Below the pieces are notes generated by a model, which was not told where the DNA came from, did not search any database, and was given only the letters and a program-made list of their open reading frames with translations. The translations under genes were made by a program, and so were the position numbers. Shown here piece by piece: positions 47,449 to 58,417 of a DNA stretch of 64,000 nucleotides. The stretch's first letter is position 1. Each line of letters opens with the position of its first letter. Source of the DNA: Takakia lepidozioides (lineage: Eukaryota > Streptophyta > Takakiopsida > Takakiales > Takakiaceae); the NCBI GenBank assembly GCA_030704615.1, contig CM060733.1:3100001-3164000 (forward strand), written 5' to 3'.

Positions 47449-49893
47449 CGTCGTCATGAAAGCTCCCCACTGTCTGTACCTGAAGTGCCAGAAAACCAAC
47501 CAGTCCTCCAACTCCTTCAGGTGGATACCTGTAGCAGCACCAGCGGAGAACCACCAAGCCCGGATTGCCTGGTAAGTGCTCTCTGCTTCTCCCATTGAGG
47601 TGGCATTCTTGTACTTCAGACAGAGCCTTCTATGCTCCAACTGAAGGTCAGGGCGAATGCAGCGCTTTGTATGACGTGCCAGAGATTGACTCCAATGGAA
47701 GAGGCATGTGCGCTCCCTATTTTCCATGGGGACCTTAGGATCCCCAGAACCAAACACGCGCCGCACTGCATTGAAATTTGCCTGTGCACTATCAGCCATG
47801 AAGCCCGCAAAGTTTGTGTTCTGTATTCCATTGCGCTGCATGACGGTCAGGAGGGACTTCCACATGAGCATCTGGGATTCAGTGTCCTCCGACTGCATAT
47901 CACAAATTGCTATGGAGAGCACACGCTGGTACGCTGGATCATACACATGGCACGCCATGGTTGTCCAACCCTTCACCCGTTTGCAGTGATCAAACATTAA
48001 CCAACATTTAGCCAAATCTCCTCCAGGTTGCATTCGGCGGACAATGCTCACACCACTGCCTTGGCCCACAGCGGACATCTTGAACAAATACACTTTGGAC
48101 GAGCCCTGGCCAGGGAACATACTGTTTTGAATGAATTCATAGCGACTCCTCCGTTTGAGGTCCATAATGTTGTCCATGAATCCAGCAGTGCCTGTGCCCA
48201 TTCTGAGTGCATTCACCTGGTTTCGAATATTGGGAGAGCTCAACACGGAGAAATGGTCCATGACTGCCTCAAGGGAATCTGCATCCAGCATTGGCTGTGT
48301 CGAATCCCCTTCACCCAGTATGTGTTTTTCCAGGAATGCCTTGCTAGCTGCAAGCGCTATAGCAGAAGGTGTTGCAGAAGGGGCATTATGGAACTCTTGC
48401 TTCAGTAGATTTCTAGCGATGTCCACGCTATCCCTGCAACTCCCTTTGGACACAGGATGCTCGTGTGCACCCATATGAATGCAGGCACGAGTCATTGTCT
48501 TGCATCGATGTGCCACCTGATACATACGAGCGTGGCAAACAGAAACACAGGACGGGGAAAGTTTGCAGAACCTGCACACAAAAGTATTGGTATTGGGAGG
48601 TGCAAGCCCTGGGGTGAAAGGATTCAGGGGCACACCTTCCCACTCACTTTCGTTTGGCTGAGCGCTGTTTCTCAGCCGAGGGCAAGAAATATTCAGGCAC
48701 TTGCAATGCCCAACGCAAACCGACCTCCGAAATTTCAAGCCAATGTCGTTATGGATGTTCGAAGTTTTTGTCCTGCACCAAGGATGTCCGTCATGTTTCT
48801 TGTCCATGCCCTGCAGAAGCCCAGCCAGTCCACTGGAAGACGTGGGAGGGTTGAGCTCAAACAAGATGTCCCCATCAAACTGAGCTGGCACGTATTGAAC
48901 ACGTTGCACTGGAAGGGACTCCCAATCAACAAAACGTAGCTCGCTCTTGCACCCAGGCACACCTGCGAGGGCTTTCAATTTTGGAATGACACTTGTTATC
49001 TCGCGCAATTCGTCATCATCCAATAAGGGAGTTTGCACTGGCGGAGGAATCTCAGAAACATCCTCCGAGGACGAGTCCGAAAGAGTAACGAAGGTAGTGG
49101 ATGTGCTCACCTCTTGTTTCACAGGAACTGTGCCCTTCTGTTGCACGACCGATGCTGCAGTGCCAGGGGTAACGACTGATCCTGCTGATTGTCTTCTCTC
49201 TTTTCCAAGGACACGGTATGTTCCTGGAAGGACTCTCCACTTCCTTCCACACTCGCCAACCAAGGGTTTCTCCAAGTGCCCAGAATCCAAATTCCCATCC
49301 TCGTCATACACCTCTTTCTGAACAAGCAGAGAACCCAACTCCAGCGGGAACACTGTAACCAGCTCATCCTCATGAACAACTGCATACCCATCGTCGTCTG
49401 CAGTGGCAGTCAGTGGAAGAGTACCTGCATTGGAATGGAATCGAGCGAGTGCATCTCGCTCCCTCGACATGTTTTCCAGCACTGAACGAAACTGCCGATG
49501 CAGAACGGAATCCCCGAACTGAGAGCCCGTAATTATCGAAAGTGGAAATACCACCAGCAAACTGAGGTCAACAAGGGTAGCACCAAACCCAAGGCTGCCG
49601 GCGATGCATGCCAAGGATGTAGGGATGACGTGCACATTCACCTCCCACCAACCAGAAAAACGGTTTTGAAAGACCAGAGCCACAAGAAGCCGTACTGTTT
49701 TTGGATGGAAAACAAACCCTGAAATTGACATGAAACCATCCATTATGAAATGACGGCAACAACCCTGGAGAGCAGTAAACAGGAAGATCCGATTGTAATG
49801 AGATTGTGTTGCGCCAGAATAGCACAGAACAAACACCGACACTTCAAGAGATACCTCGCACGAATGTGTGCAACACATGGTCATATCCGACAC
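47449..49893 (-). CDS. MULE transposase, main exon (Cys/His cluster and catalytic core)
   Basis: About 815 codons end at a GTAAGC donor (47448). The N-terminal third is acidic/Ser-rich. A Cys/His-rich region follows (SVCVGHCKCLNISCPRL, FVCRFCKLSPSCVSVCHAR, ACIHMGAHEHPV), resembling the WRKY/GCM1-type zinc fingers of MULE transposases. Then comes the DDE core: CHVYDPAYQRVLSIAICDM, FAGFMADSAQANFNAVRRVF with the second Asp, the C/H pair CLFHWSQSLARH, and LKELEDWLVFWHFRYRQW with the probable Glu. The protein would cut and reinsert the element. The true start is unclear: the first 60 residues are hydrophobic and Cys-rich, and MSRERDALARFHSN (about 49.47 kb) is an alternative. Confidence 0.82.
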
Positions 49894-50412
49894 AATCCTT
49901 TATACCGAATGACCCCATGGGGACGGTCACGGCATAAAAAAAACCACAGGGCATGCAGCACAACACACGTGGATGCATATGTGAAGCATAACAATTATTG
50001 CGAATCTGGAAGAACTGCTCGGAATTGAAAAAGCACTACATTTCTACGGCGCATTCGAATTTGAAAGAAGGCAAGGAGGCCGCCATGTATTGGCAGGCGG
50101 CGAAGCACATCTGACATATATCGCAAATGCATGCAACGGATATTCTTTTTCTTCGGCGCTTTATTAGCTGGGTAATACAAAGACGACAAAATGGATGAAT
50201 TCCGTTCGCACACAATATCAACACCCGCATCCAAATACGGTTGACAACGTCCATTTTTATTTTTGTTACATGCGATACCAGAACTTGTTGCAAACGTCAA
50301 ACTGGAGAGCTCCAGGGGCATCGTGGGGAGCCCTTGTTTCCAGCGGAGGAGAAAGAGAAGGAAGTCATTATACTTCACGAGTTCTAGAAACAGGAATAGA
50401 GCTAGATATAGA
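49894..50412. promoter_or_regulatory. Probable divergent promoter of the two MULE genes
   Basis: This roughly 0.5-kb segment separates the start of the leftward transposase from the start of the rightward methyltransferase gene. Any promoter of both must lie here. Candidate core elements could not be singled out. The GC-poor stretch ATTTTTATTTTTGTTACATG at 50252 is the most AT-rich part. Confidence 0.4.
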
Positions 50413-50724
50413 ATGAGGATGGAAAGAGTGGAGGAAGAGGAAAAGGAGGAAGAAGAGGGAATACAGGAAAGTGTGGCGATGGAGGAGCAGGAATCTGGAG
50501 AAGAACAACAACCCACCATAGTTCCAGGAACAGGCGAGGAGGACACTGCGTCTGAGGGAGAGACAGACGACATGGAGGAAGATGTTGACACTGGCCTCAC
50601 GAACGATCTGACCACGGGAAAGAGGAAGGGGGAGAGGCTCACCTACATAGTCGGCGAAGAGAGCAGCCCCAAGCGGAAAGCGTCCCCGGCAACTGGGGAG
50701 TCTTCTCGAGTAGCTACGAAAAAG
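50413..50724 (+). CDS. First exon: acidic region with nuclear-localisation-like end
   Basis: 104 codons. The Glu-rich start (RVEEEEKEEEEG) and Asp/Glu/Thr stretches are followed by KRKGERL, SSPKRKASPATGESS and TKK. It ends at a strong AAG|GTAAAA donor in phase 0. The next phase-0 acceptor with a coding frame is TTGCAG|GGG at 53904, beyond the repeat array. If that splice is not used, the frame ends shortly after at 50784 as a small nuclear acidic protein. Confidence 0.6.
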
Positions 50725-53700
50725 GTAAAATCCACACGACCCATATTTGTGAAGAATTCGGCTTTGAATGGCAGGTATTTGTGAAAGAAAGAACCATTGG
50801 TCTTGCAAAATTTGGTCTTGATGTCTGTTATGTGAGGGTGAAACGAACCCTTCACTGCCAGCCCAGACAGTGTGCGGCAACGCACACTGTTTGAGCTGAG
50901 CATTTCAATGTTTCTGGGTGAAAATTTGGACTTCAGGGGCACCTGTGTGAGTGTGAAAAGAACCCTTCACTGCCAGCCCAGACAGTGTGCGGCAACGCAC
51001 ACTGTTTGAGCTGAGCATTTCAATGTTTATGGGTGCAAAATTTGGACTTCAGGGGCACCTGTGTGAGTGTGAAATGAACCCTTCACTGCCAGCTCAGACA
51101 GTGTGCGGCAACGCACACTGTTTGAGCTGGGCATTTCGGTGTTTCTGGGTGCAAAATTTGGTCTTTGCTGTCTGTTATCTGAGGTTGAAATGAACCCTTC
51201 AAAACCAGCTCAAACAGCGTGCGGCAACGCACAATGTTGAGCAGACCTTTTCAATGTTTTAGGGTTCAAAATTTGGTCTTGATGTCTGTTATGTTAGTGT
51301 GAAATGAACCCTTCACTGCCAGCTCAGACAGTGTGCGGCAACGCACACTGTTTGAGCTGAGCATTTCAATGTTTCTGGATGCAAAATTTGGACTTCAGGG
51401 GCACCTGTGTGAGTGTGAAAAGAACCCTTCACTGCCAGCTCATACAGTGTGCGGCAACGCACACTGTTTGAGCTGAGCATTTCAATGTTTCTGGGTGAAA
51501 TATTTGGACTTCAGGGGCACCTGTGTGAGTGTGAAAAGAACCCTTCACTGCCAGCTCATACAGTGTGCGGCAACGCACACTGTTTGAGCTGAGCATTTCA
51601 ATGTTTCTGGGTGAAATATTTGGACTTCAGGGGCACCTGTGTGAGTGTGAAATGAACCCTTCACTGCCAGCTCATACAGTGTGCGGCAACGCACACTGTT
51701 TGAGCTGAGCATTTCAATGTTTCTGGATGCAAAAATTGGACTTCAGGGGCACCTGTGTGAGTGTGAAAAGAACCCTTCACTGCCAGCCCAGACAGTGTGC
51801 GGCAACGCACACTGTTTGAGCTGAGCATTTCAATGTTTCTGGGTGCAAAATTTGGACTTCAGGGGCACCTGTGTGAGTGTGAAAAGAACCCTTCACTGCC
51901 AGCTCAGACAGTGTGCGGCAACGCACACTGTTTGAGCTGAGCATTTCAATGTTTCTGGGTGAAATTTGGACTTCAGGGGCACCTGTGTGAGTGTGAAATG
52001 AACCCTTCACTGCCAGCTCAGACAGTGTGCGGCAACGCACACTGTTTGAGCTGAGCATTTCAATGTTTCTGGGTGAAATATTTGGACTTCAGGGGCACCT
52101 GTGTGAGTGTGAAAAGAACCCTTCACTGCCAGCCCAGACAGTGTGCGGCAACGCACACTGTTTGAGCTGAGCATTTCAATGTTTCTGGGTGCAAAATTTG
52201 GACTTCAGGGGCACCTGTGTGAGTGTGAAATGAACCCTTCACTGCCAGCTCAGACAGTGTGCGGCAACGCACACTGTTTGAGCTGAGCATTTCAATGTTT
52301 CTGGGTGAAATATTTGGACTTCAGGGGCACCTGTGTGAGTGTGAAATGAACCCTTCACTGCCAGCTCAGACAGTGTGCGGCAACGCACACTGTTTGAGCT
52401 GAGCATTTCAATGTTTCTGGGTGAAATATTTGGACTTCAGGGGCACCTGTGTGAGTGTGAAAAGAACCCTTCACTGCCAGCCCAGACAGTGTGCGGCAAC
52501 GCACACTGTTTGAGCTGAGCATTTCAATGTTTCTGGATGCAAAATTGGACTTCAGGGGCACCTTTGTGAGTGTGAAATGAACCCTTCACTGCCAGCTCAG
52601 ACAGTGTGCGGCAACGCACACTGTTTGAGCTGAGCATTTCAATGTTTCTGGGTGAAATATTTGGACTTCAGGGGCACCTGTGTGAGTGTGAAAAGAACCC
52701 TTCACTGCCAGCCCAGACAGTGTGCGGCAACGCACACTGTTTGAGCTGAGCATTTCAATGTTTCTGGTGCAAATTTGGACTTCAGGGGCACCTTTGTGAG
52801 TGTGAAATGAACCCTTCACTGCCAGCTCAGACAGTGTGCGGCAACGCACACTGTTTGAGCTGAGCATTTCAATGTTTCTGGGTGAAATATTTGGACTTCA
52901 GGGGCACCTGTGTGAGTGTGAAAAGAACCCTTCACTGCCAGCTCAGACAGTGTGCGGCAACGCACACTGTTTGAGCTGAGCATTTCAATGTTTCTGGATG
53001 CAAAAATTGGACTTCAGGGGCACCTGTGTGAGTGTGAAATGAACCCTTCACTGCCAGCTCAGACAGTGTGCGGCAACGCACACTGTTTGAGCTGAGCATT
53101 TCAATGTTTCTGGATGCAAAAATTGGACTTCAGGGGCACCTGTGTGAGTGTGAAATGAACCCTTCACTGCCAGCTCAGACAGTGTGCGGCAACGCACACT
53201 GTTTGAGCTGACCATTTCAATGTTTCTGGGTGCAAAATTTGGACTTCATGGGCACCTGTGTGAGGGTGAAATGAACCCTTCACTGCCAGCCCAGACAGTG
53301 TGCGGCAACGCACACTGTTTGAGCTGAGCATTTCAATGTTTCTGGATGCAAAAATTGGACTTCAGGGGCACCTGTGTGAGTGTGAAATGAACCCTTCACT
53401 GCCAGCTCAGACAGTGTGCGGCAACGCACACTGTTTGAGCTGAGCATTTCAATGTTTCTGGGTGCAAAATTTGGACTTCATGGGCACCCGTGTGAGGGTG
53501 AAATGAACCCTTCACTGCCAGCCCAGACAGTGGGCGGCAACGCACACTGTTTGAGCTGAGCATTTCAATGTTTCTGGGTGCAAAATTTGGACTTCATGGG
53601 CACATTTTTGAGTATAAAATGAACCCTTCACTGTCAGCTCAAACAGTCTGCGGAACCGCACACTGTGTAGGCAGAACATATGAATATGGAAGGGCGCAAC

Positions 53701-56700
53701 TTTCGGCCCTCATGGGCAGATATTTGAGCAGAACTTTTCAATGTTCTTTCCCTGTGTAAATCGGGAACATAGTGCATGTCCGTGAGGATCAATGAACACT
53801 TATCTGGCAGCTCAAAGAACACTTCCCTTTTTATCCCACTTTTTCATGCATCGGTCGACGTTTCATTCCTCTCTTATAAGAATTTGAGTGAACAACCTTG
53901 CAGGGGAAAATGCAAAGTGTGGCGGATGAGGTCCCTCAGGGTCAGGGGAAGGAGACCAAAGATGATGTTGACGATGAGTTTTATGAAAGCAAAGCCGCTG
54001 AGATGCTGGGGGGTCAAAAGGTGAACTCTCAGCTTGTGGTTCAAAGTATGCTTGCTCCTGGTGGGAGGTTGAAGATTCCCCTGTGTAGGTTGGTTTCCAT
54101 GCCCGTCGTTCGTCCACCCCTTGTCAAAGACATTCTCAAGCTGGAGGCCGAGTTTGTTCATGGGTATTTGGATGGATCCGCGGTCTTTTACGTTTCTACT
54201 AGGGATTCAAGAGGTAACGAGCTCCTTGTTGATGAGTCAATCGTCGACTCCTGGGACCCCATTTGGAGACAGGTGAACGAATCCTTCGAACTTCTTCTCT
54301 CCAGAAAACCTTCCACCCAGGTATTCTCGGGGAAGATGTTTCACGTTTGGGATGGCAACCACCGGTTGCTTGCATGGATGGCTGTCATTGGGAGGCTGCA
54401 CTCACAGGAGGAAGAGTGGCATTACTCTGTTCGATCGATGGTGCTTGATTGTGACGACAACATGATGGGTCTTCTGACGGCAATGAATGATGTGAACAGG
54501 TTGGTTTCTCATTGTACACGTTGCACTTCTGGTTCCGTTCTTCCTTGATTGAAGTCCTTGAATTACATTCTGAAATTCAGATATCATTCTGCAGAGGGAC
54601 GGAGACATCGCATGTCAAAACGAGTCTGGTTCACACACTGTATAGGATACAAAGGATCGGGCAGATGCCCTTGACCAACTTCAAGACCATCCTTTCGGCA
54701 GAGATGTATAAGAAATGCGAAAGCTCCAAGACTTCGGAAACATGGTACTCGTTGACCCGTGAGGCTTTTATGGAGTACATGTACACGGTGAGATACATCT
54801 TCCTTCATCTGGCCTTCCATATTCCTGCTTCCACATGCTTCCACATGTTTGTTTCTCTGTCTCCCTTGACCTTGGATTGATGCAACTCTCTTGCATTCCC
54901 TTGCACAAGACATTGCAGATGCAGGGGAGCGTGGCAAACTGGAATACTACAGCTCTACCCCTGAGGGAGAAGGACAGCAAAGGGAGTTGAAAGTCACATC
55001 CAGAAGGAGATGAACGCTACAAGAAGGACAATAATGAGTTTTGTGAAGCAGTTGAGAATGGCCGACCCATCATTCGGGCCGCAGTTTCTGCTGGAGATAA
55101 AAAAACCATTATAACAAGCCAGGCAAGCCGGAGATGGCCCAGGAGAAGTTGCACAGGTTGTCTACCGCCGTCGTGTCTTCTGAACAGAAGGTGAAGTGGC
55201 TGCAGATATGGAACTCCGATCCCACAGTTAGGGATACCCACATGTTCCCAAGGCCAGAGAGGAGAAGAAGACCCAGCGTGTCGTTCCTGTCAGTGACAAT
55301 GTGCTGGGACAACTGGCTTCACAGGCCACTTACTGGAGCCAGGTGTGATGTCCTCTCGTATCTCACTTTCTTTTCTCTTTTCCTTCCTTCTCTTCCCATT
55401 GCCTCTTACATTCGCTGTGACTGTTTTGGGTTCATTCTTCCATTTCAATTTTTTTGCAGTTGGAAGAAAGGGCCCGATCGGTTCTGCATACTCAGCTGGC
55501 TGACTATGGCATCACTATGACAGCTCCGAAGGTCTCCTTCGAGGAAGCGATACATGAGGAAATGGAGAGCCACAGTGTGGCACTCTGGTTTCTTAGAGAG
55601 TTCAGCAAGGAGGGTGGCATCAGTCGAACAAATGAGCTTGACCAGCAGGAAAAAGGAGAGGAAGCTTGGAAACGATGCCTTTACAGGTGCACACCCTTGC
55701 ACTCTTTGCTTGTGTTGTGGTTGCAATGTGTTGTGTGGCATACTGTTTAAGGGGGTCTTCCTGGTGTGTTGAAAAAGCTGGGACACAATATGTGCATTGG
55801 ATAATGAGGCTGTGTCTGTTCGTGCAGGTACAAATTGTTCTCCTGGAAGAGAATTGCTTGGACAAACATCCAGATTTCGTGGACCTTTGGCTTGTCCCTG
55901 CTGGCAACCAGACCATGTTCACTGCTGGGATCTTGCATGACGGACCATCTTTCTTCTTGTGGTTGGTATTTGGATTGCCCTCCTTCAGAGACCCCAGCTG
56001 TAGAGTTGTCTTTGAGGAGAGAGAATGACCGTATTGCAGCCACTGCCGCAGCAGCGGACTCGACATTCATGAGCGTAATCTGAGGACTCTTGCAGAGAAG
56101 GAGCCTCCCGCTCAGGATACCCCGGGTAGAGGAAGAAAGGCAAAGGAAAAGATGTTGCTGGTGTTGTGGGGACGGGAAGGGGTAGAGGGAAGGTGGCACA
56201 AGGGCAGGGAAGTGTTGCAGCTATTGGCCCTGTGGAGCATGTCCAGCAGACTCCACCGCATGGTAGGGGATCCGGGAAAAAAACAAGGGGTGGTTGATCC
56301 CAAGGACCCGTACCATGCAGTGGAACATCCCACGAGGGTCATTCGTCCAACCAGGTTGGAGATTGCCAACGTCGGGTTCCTTGCCATGATGGAGTCGAAG
56401 AAATCTGATTACAAGGGCGAGCCATCACCAGTGTGGGAGAGGATTGTCGAGTTCCTCAGCACGGTGCGTGTTTTCTTTGGGTTCTGTGGCTTCTGCTCTC
56501 TTTGTCTGCTGTGGGCATGGATCGTTTATAAACTTGTCAGAATTCCATTGTATTTTTGTTTGCAGGCTAAAATGACCAAATCGTGGGTGAACGGGAAGGA
56601 GAAGCCATATGCAGCGGAACTCATCATCTTGGACATCCTGATGGGTTGGCAGTCCCGGATATCCCACCATCGGGTGCTTGTCCGGGTTGGAATGCATTTG

Positions 56701-58005
56701 ATGAGCGCTACTGGCGTGGGTTTTTTCCTTTTGCAACTTCTTCCTTTCCGATGCAGGTGTTTTGGTTCTCATCCAGTCCATCGATGTTCGGTGTCGCCGT
56801 GCCCTTGCCAGCTATTTGAAAGCCTCGGGCATGAGAGTCCTGAAGACATGGAATTGTGTGAACAGCATGTACCTTACGAAGGGGGATCGTCCGGGAGAGA
56901 TGGTGAGTTTCCCTTCTTCTTCCTCTTCTTTTTTGTTCTGGATGTGTTGTGTAGGTCGCTCAAACTCATATGTAGGGGCCCGATTTTATTTTGGTTCTTA
57001 GTTCCTTCTGGATGTCATGTTCGCAGACTCGTCTGTTTGAAGCTGTTTGTCTCGTCCGGGTGCATCCACCAACGACTCCGGCCGGCATTACGGAGTTTGC
57101 CATCACTCACGGGGGCAAGTTCATAGATGACAGGACAGATCCTCCCACGGATGACATGCATCACAACTACGTCGACAGCAACGTGTGCTTGCGAAGGGGG
57201 AATGGGGTTCCTTGGAGAGGGGCGAGGGAGAGGAGCCCGGCTTTCATTCAAACGATTGTGGAGTGCTGCACCTACACAGACGCCAGAGTTCTGGATTTGT
57301 CGATGGGCACATGTTCGTCCCTTCAACATTCACATTTCATGAGGTTTGATTGAGCTTGCACTTTCAGCACTTTCCACCGTTCCGAATGTGTCTTCAATGT
57401 CTGCTTACTTCATTCTATTCCACTGCAGGTGCTTCGTACCACGCTTGCAAGGCCAGTGCGCGACATGTCTTTGGGATTGAAGGGGATGCTGAGATTTACA
57501 AGAACCTCCTGATGGGTTTGGGTGGACACACTTCTCAGGTCCTTCCGAAGCCCCGTCCCGCTGATACTGGTACAGAGGAGACTTCTGACAAGGAGCTGGA
57601 CTCCGACTTTGCCTGTGAGTAAGTTGAACCTGTGCATGCTTGCATTGTTGTTTCATTATCGAGAATCGCTGTTCTTGAGGCAAAGTGCAAATGGGAGACA
57701 TCCTCTTCGTTGGACTTGTGCATTGCATCATTGTGTTAAAAATGGAATTTGTGGACATGTGTAGGAGTCCGCGTGCTTCCACTTGCCCTCCTGGGCTATC
57801 ACACCTATTTGGACTTGTTTTCAGTCCTCCTCGGTCTTGTGTGCTACCTGTCTATGCGGAGGCACTCGCAGCAAGCATGTCCGTTCATGGCACTCAGAGT
57901 CCACCTTGCGATGGCCTTCGTAGAACACGTGGTGTTGGGGCCAGAATCTTTGTAGATGACATAGCACAGGAGGTGGACATTGATTGTGATGACTGCGACA
58001 CTTGA
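50413..58005 (+). CDS. ParB-like / DNA methyltransferase-like gene of the MULE, about 11 exons
   Basis: Exons read: 50413-50724; 53904-54499; 54595-54787; about 54910-55342; 55460-55686; 55828 to about 56463; 56566 to about 56714; 56757-56902; 57027-57312; 57429-57618; 57765-58005. The N-terminus is acidic with an NLS-like KRKASP. Exon 2 has a ParB-like block (HVWDGNHRLLAW, then ...LTAMNDVNR). A middle part is Gly/Arg-rich. The C-terminus reads SPAFIQTIVECCTYTDARVL followed by DLSMGT, C-A-S and RHVFGIEGDAEIY. This is the C-terminal AdoMet-binding motif of beta-class N4-cytosine/N6-adenine DNA methyltransferases, and it ends in an acidic tail. The catalytic motif (D-P-P-Y type) probably lies at LIILD (56618) plus HPDG one frame over, so a frameshift damages it. 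Another indel lies in exon 4. Splice phases agree for exons 1-3 and 8-11. Confidence 0.7.
50810..53690. repeat. Tandem array, ~116-bp unit, about 25 copies, each with a palindrome
   Basis: Every unit contains CAGTGTGCG, GCAA, CGCACACTG: perfect 9-bp arms around a GCAA loop (first at 50868-50889). In most copies the pairing extends outwards: CAGCTCAGACAGTGTGCG against CGCACACTGTTTGAGCTG, an 18-bp stem with a single G-T pair. The rest of the unit (TTTCAATGTTTCTGGGTG, TTGGACTTCAGGGGCACC, GAACCCTTCACTGC) is also conserved. Edge copies (51.2 kb, 53.65 kb) are more diverged. The palindrome is the best-conserved part. The array lies between the first and second exons of the ParB-like gene. Confidence 0.95.
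53904..54499 (+). CDS. Second exon: ParB/sulfiredoxin-like domain
   Basis: 198 codons. Features of the ParB fold in order: a basic-hydrophobic start (LCRLVSMPVVRPPLVKDIL), a strand region (SAVFYVSTRDSRGNELLVDE), the signature HVWDGNHRLLAWMAVIGR (54342-54395), then VRSMVLDCDD and LLTAMNDVNR, equivalent to the ParB V-x-V ... E-x-A-x-N segment. In bacterial ParB the G-x-H/R-R loop binds nucleotide. Here it reads GNHR at 54354-54365. Similarity is by motif and order only, so the assignment is tentative. Confidence 0.6.
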
Positions 58006-58259
58006 TATGAAGTATTCTTTTGGTTTAATTCTGGGACAAATTTGAAATGGGATGGTTGTGTGTCCTTATTGTCCTCTTTGCAATGTGTGCATGGAATTCA
58101 CATTCATGGTTCCAAACTATTGTTGGAGATGGGGGTTGCATGGACTGCCCGGATTGTTCCTTCAATATATTTGTTGTTTTGTGGACCTCACAGACTTGAG
58201 TACATTGCAAAAACAAACAAACCACTTTGTTCTCAATTCTCAATTCTCCCCACATCAAC

Positions 58260-58407
58260 CCGCGGAAATAGGTGACCCCACTCGGAAATAGGTGACATCC
58301 GCGGAAATAGGCACTGTTTGCATGCTGACGTGGCGTGAGCCTGTGCTGGGCTCACGCTTTCCTGGGCTCACAGGCTCATGCCTCCAGGCTCACGGAATAG
58401 CACCCCC
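58260..58407. repeat. MULE right terminal and subterminal repeats
   Basis: Three copies of CGGAAATAGGTGAC or a close variant (58262-58312) are followed by GTGAGCC/GGCTCAC words in both orientations, and then by the terminal repeat ending at 58407. Confidence 0.8.
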
Positions 58408-58417
58408 CTTACCATGG
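58408..58417. repeat. MULE target-site duplication, right
   Basis: CTTACCATGG, identical to 45471-45480. The first base after the left copy and the first base before the right copy differ, so the duplication is 9 or 10 bp. Confidence 0.88.

Larger units (their letters stand above)
45480..58407. mobile_element. 12.9-kb MULE-type transposon with cargo methyltransferase gene
   Basis: It is flanked by an exact CTTACCATG(G) duplication and sits inside gypsy gag-pro, whose two halves rejoin cleanly when it is removed. Its ends are short imperfect inverted repeats: GTAGCTACGGCGTGAGCC at the left, GTGCTATTCCGTGAGCC read inward at the right. Further GTGAGCC/GCTCACG words lie inside each end. Cargo: a minus-strand MULE transposase (about 45.9-49.9 kb), a divergent plus-strand ParB-like/methyltransferase gene (50.4-58.0 kb) and a 25-copy palindrome array between their first exons. 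Frame damage in both genes suggests this copy is not fully active. Confidence 0.85.

Noticed and set aside
47425-49893. Transposase as a KDZ (Kyakuja-Dileera-Zisupton) type
   Set aside because: The C/H pair after the second Asp, the SWIM finger and the 9-10 bp duplication fit MULE better.
50810-53690. Regular hairpin-bearing repeats as a CRISPR array
   Set aside because: Units of ~116 bp are head-to-tail with no unique spacers, and they lie in a eukaryotic transposon with no cas genes.
50810-53690. Short open frames through the repeat array as a repetitive protein
   Set aside because: Frames appear only because the unit is conserved. They are interrupted in every phase after a few units, and the palindrome rather than codon structure is conserved.
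45480-58407. Bacterial or phage contamination as the source of the ParB/methyltransferase genes
   Set aside because: Both genes have GT-AG introns in phase, and the block is flanked by a target duplication inside a plant gypsy element.
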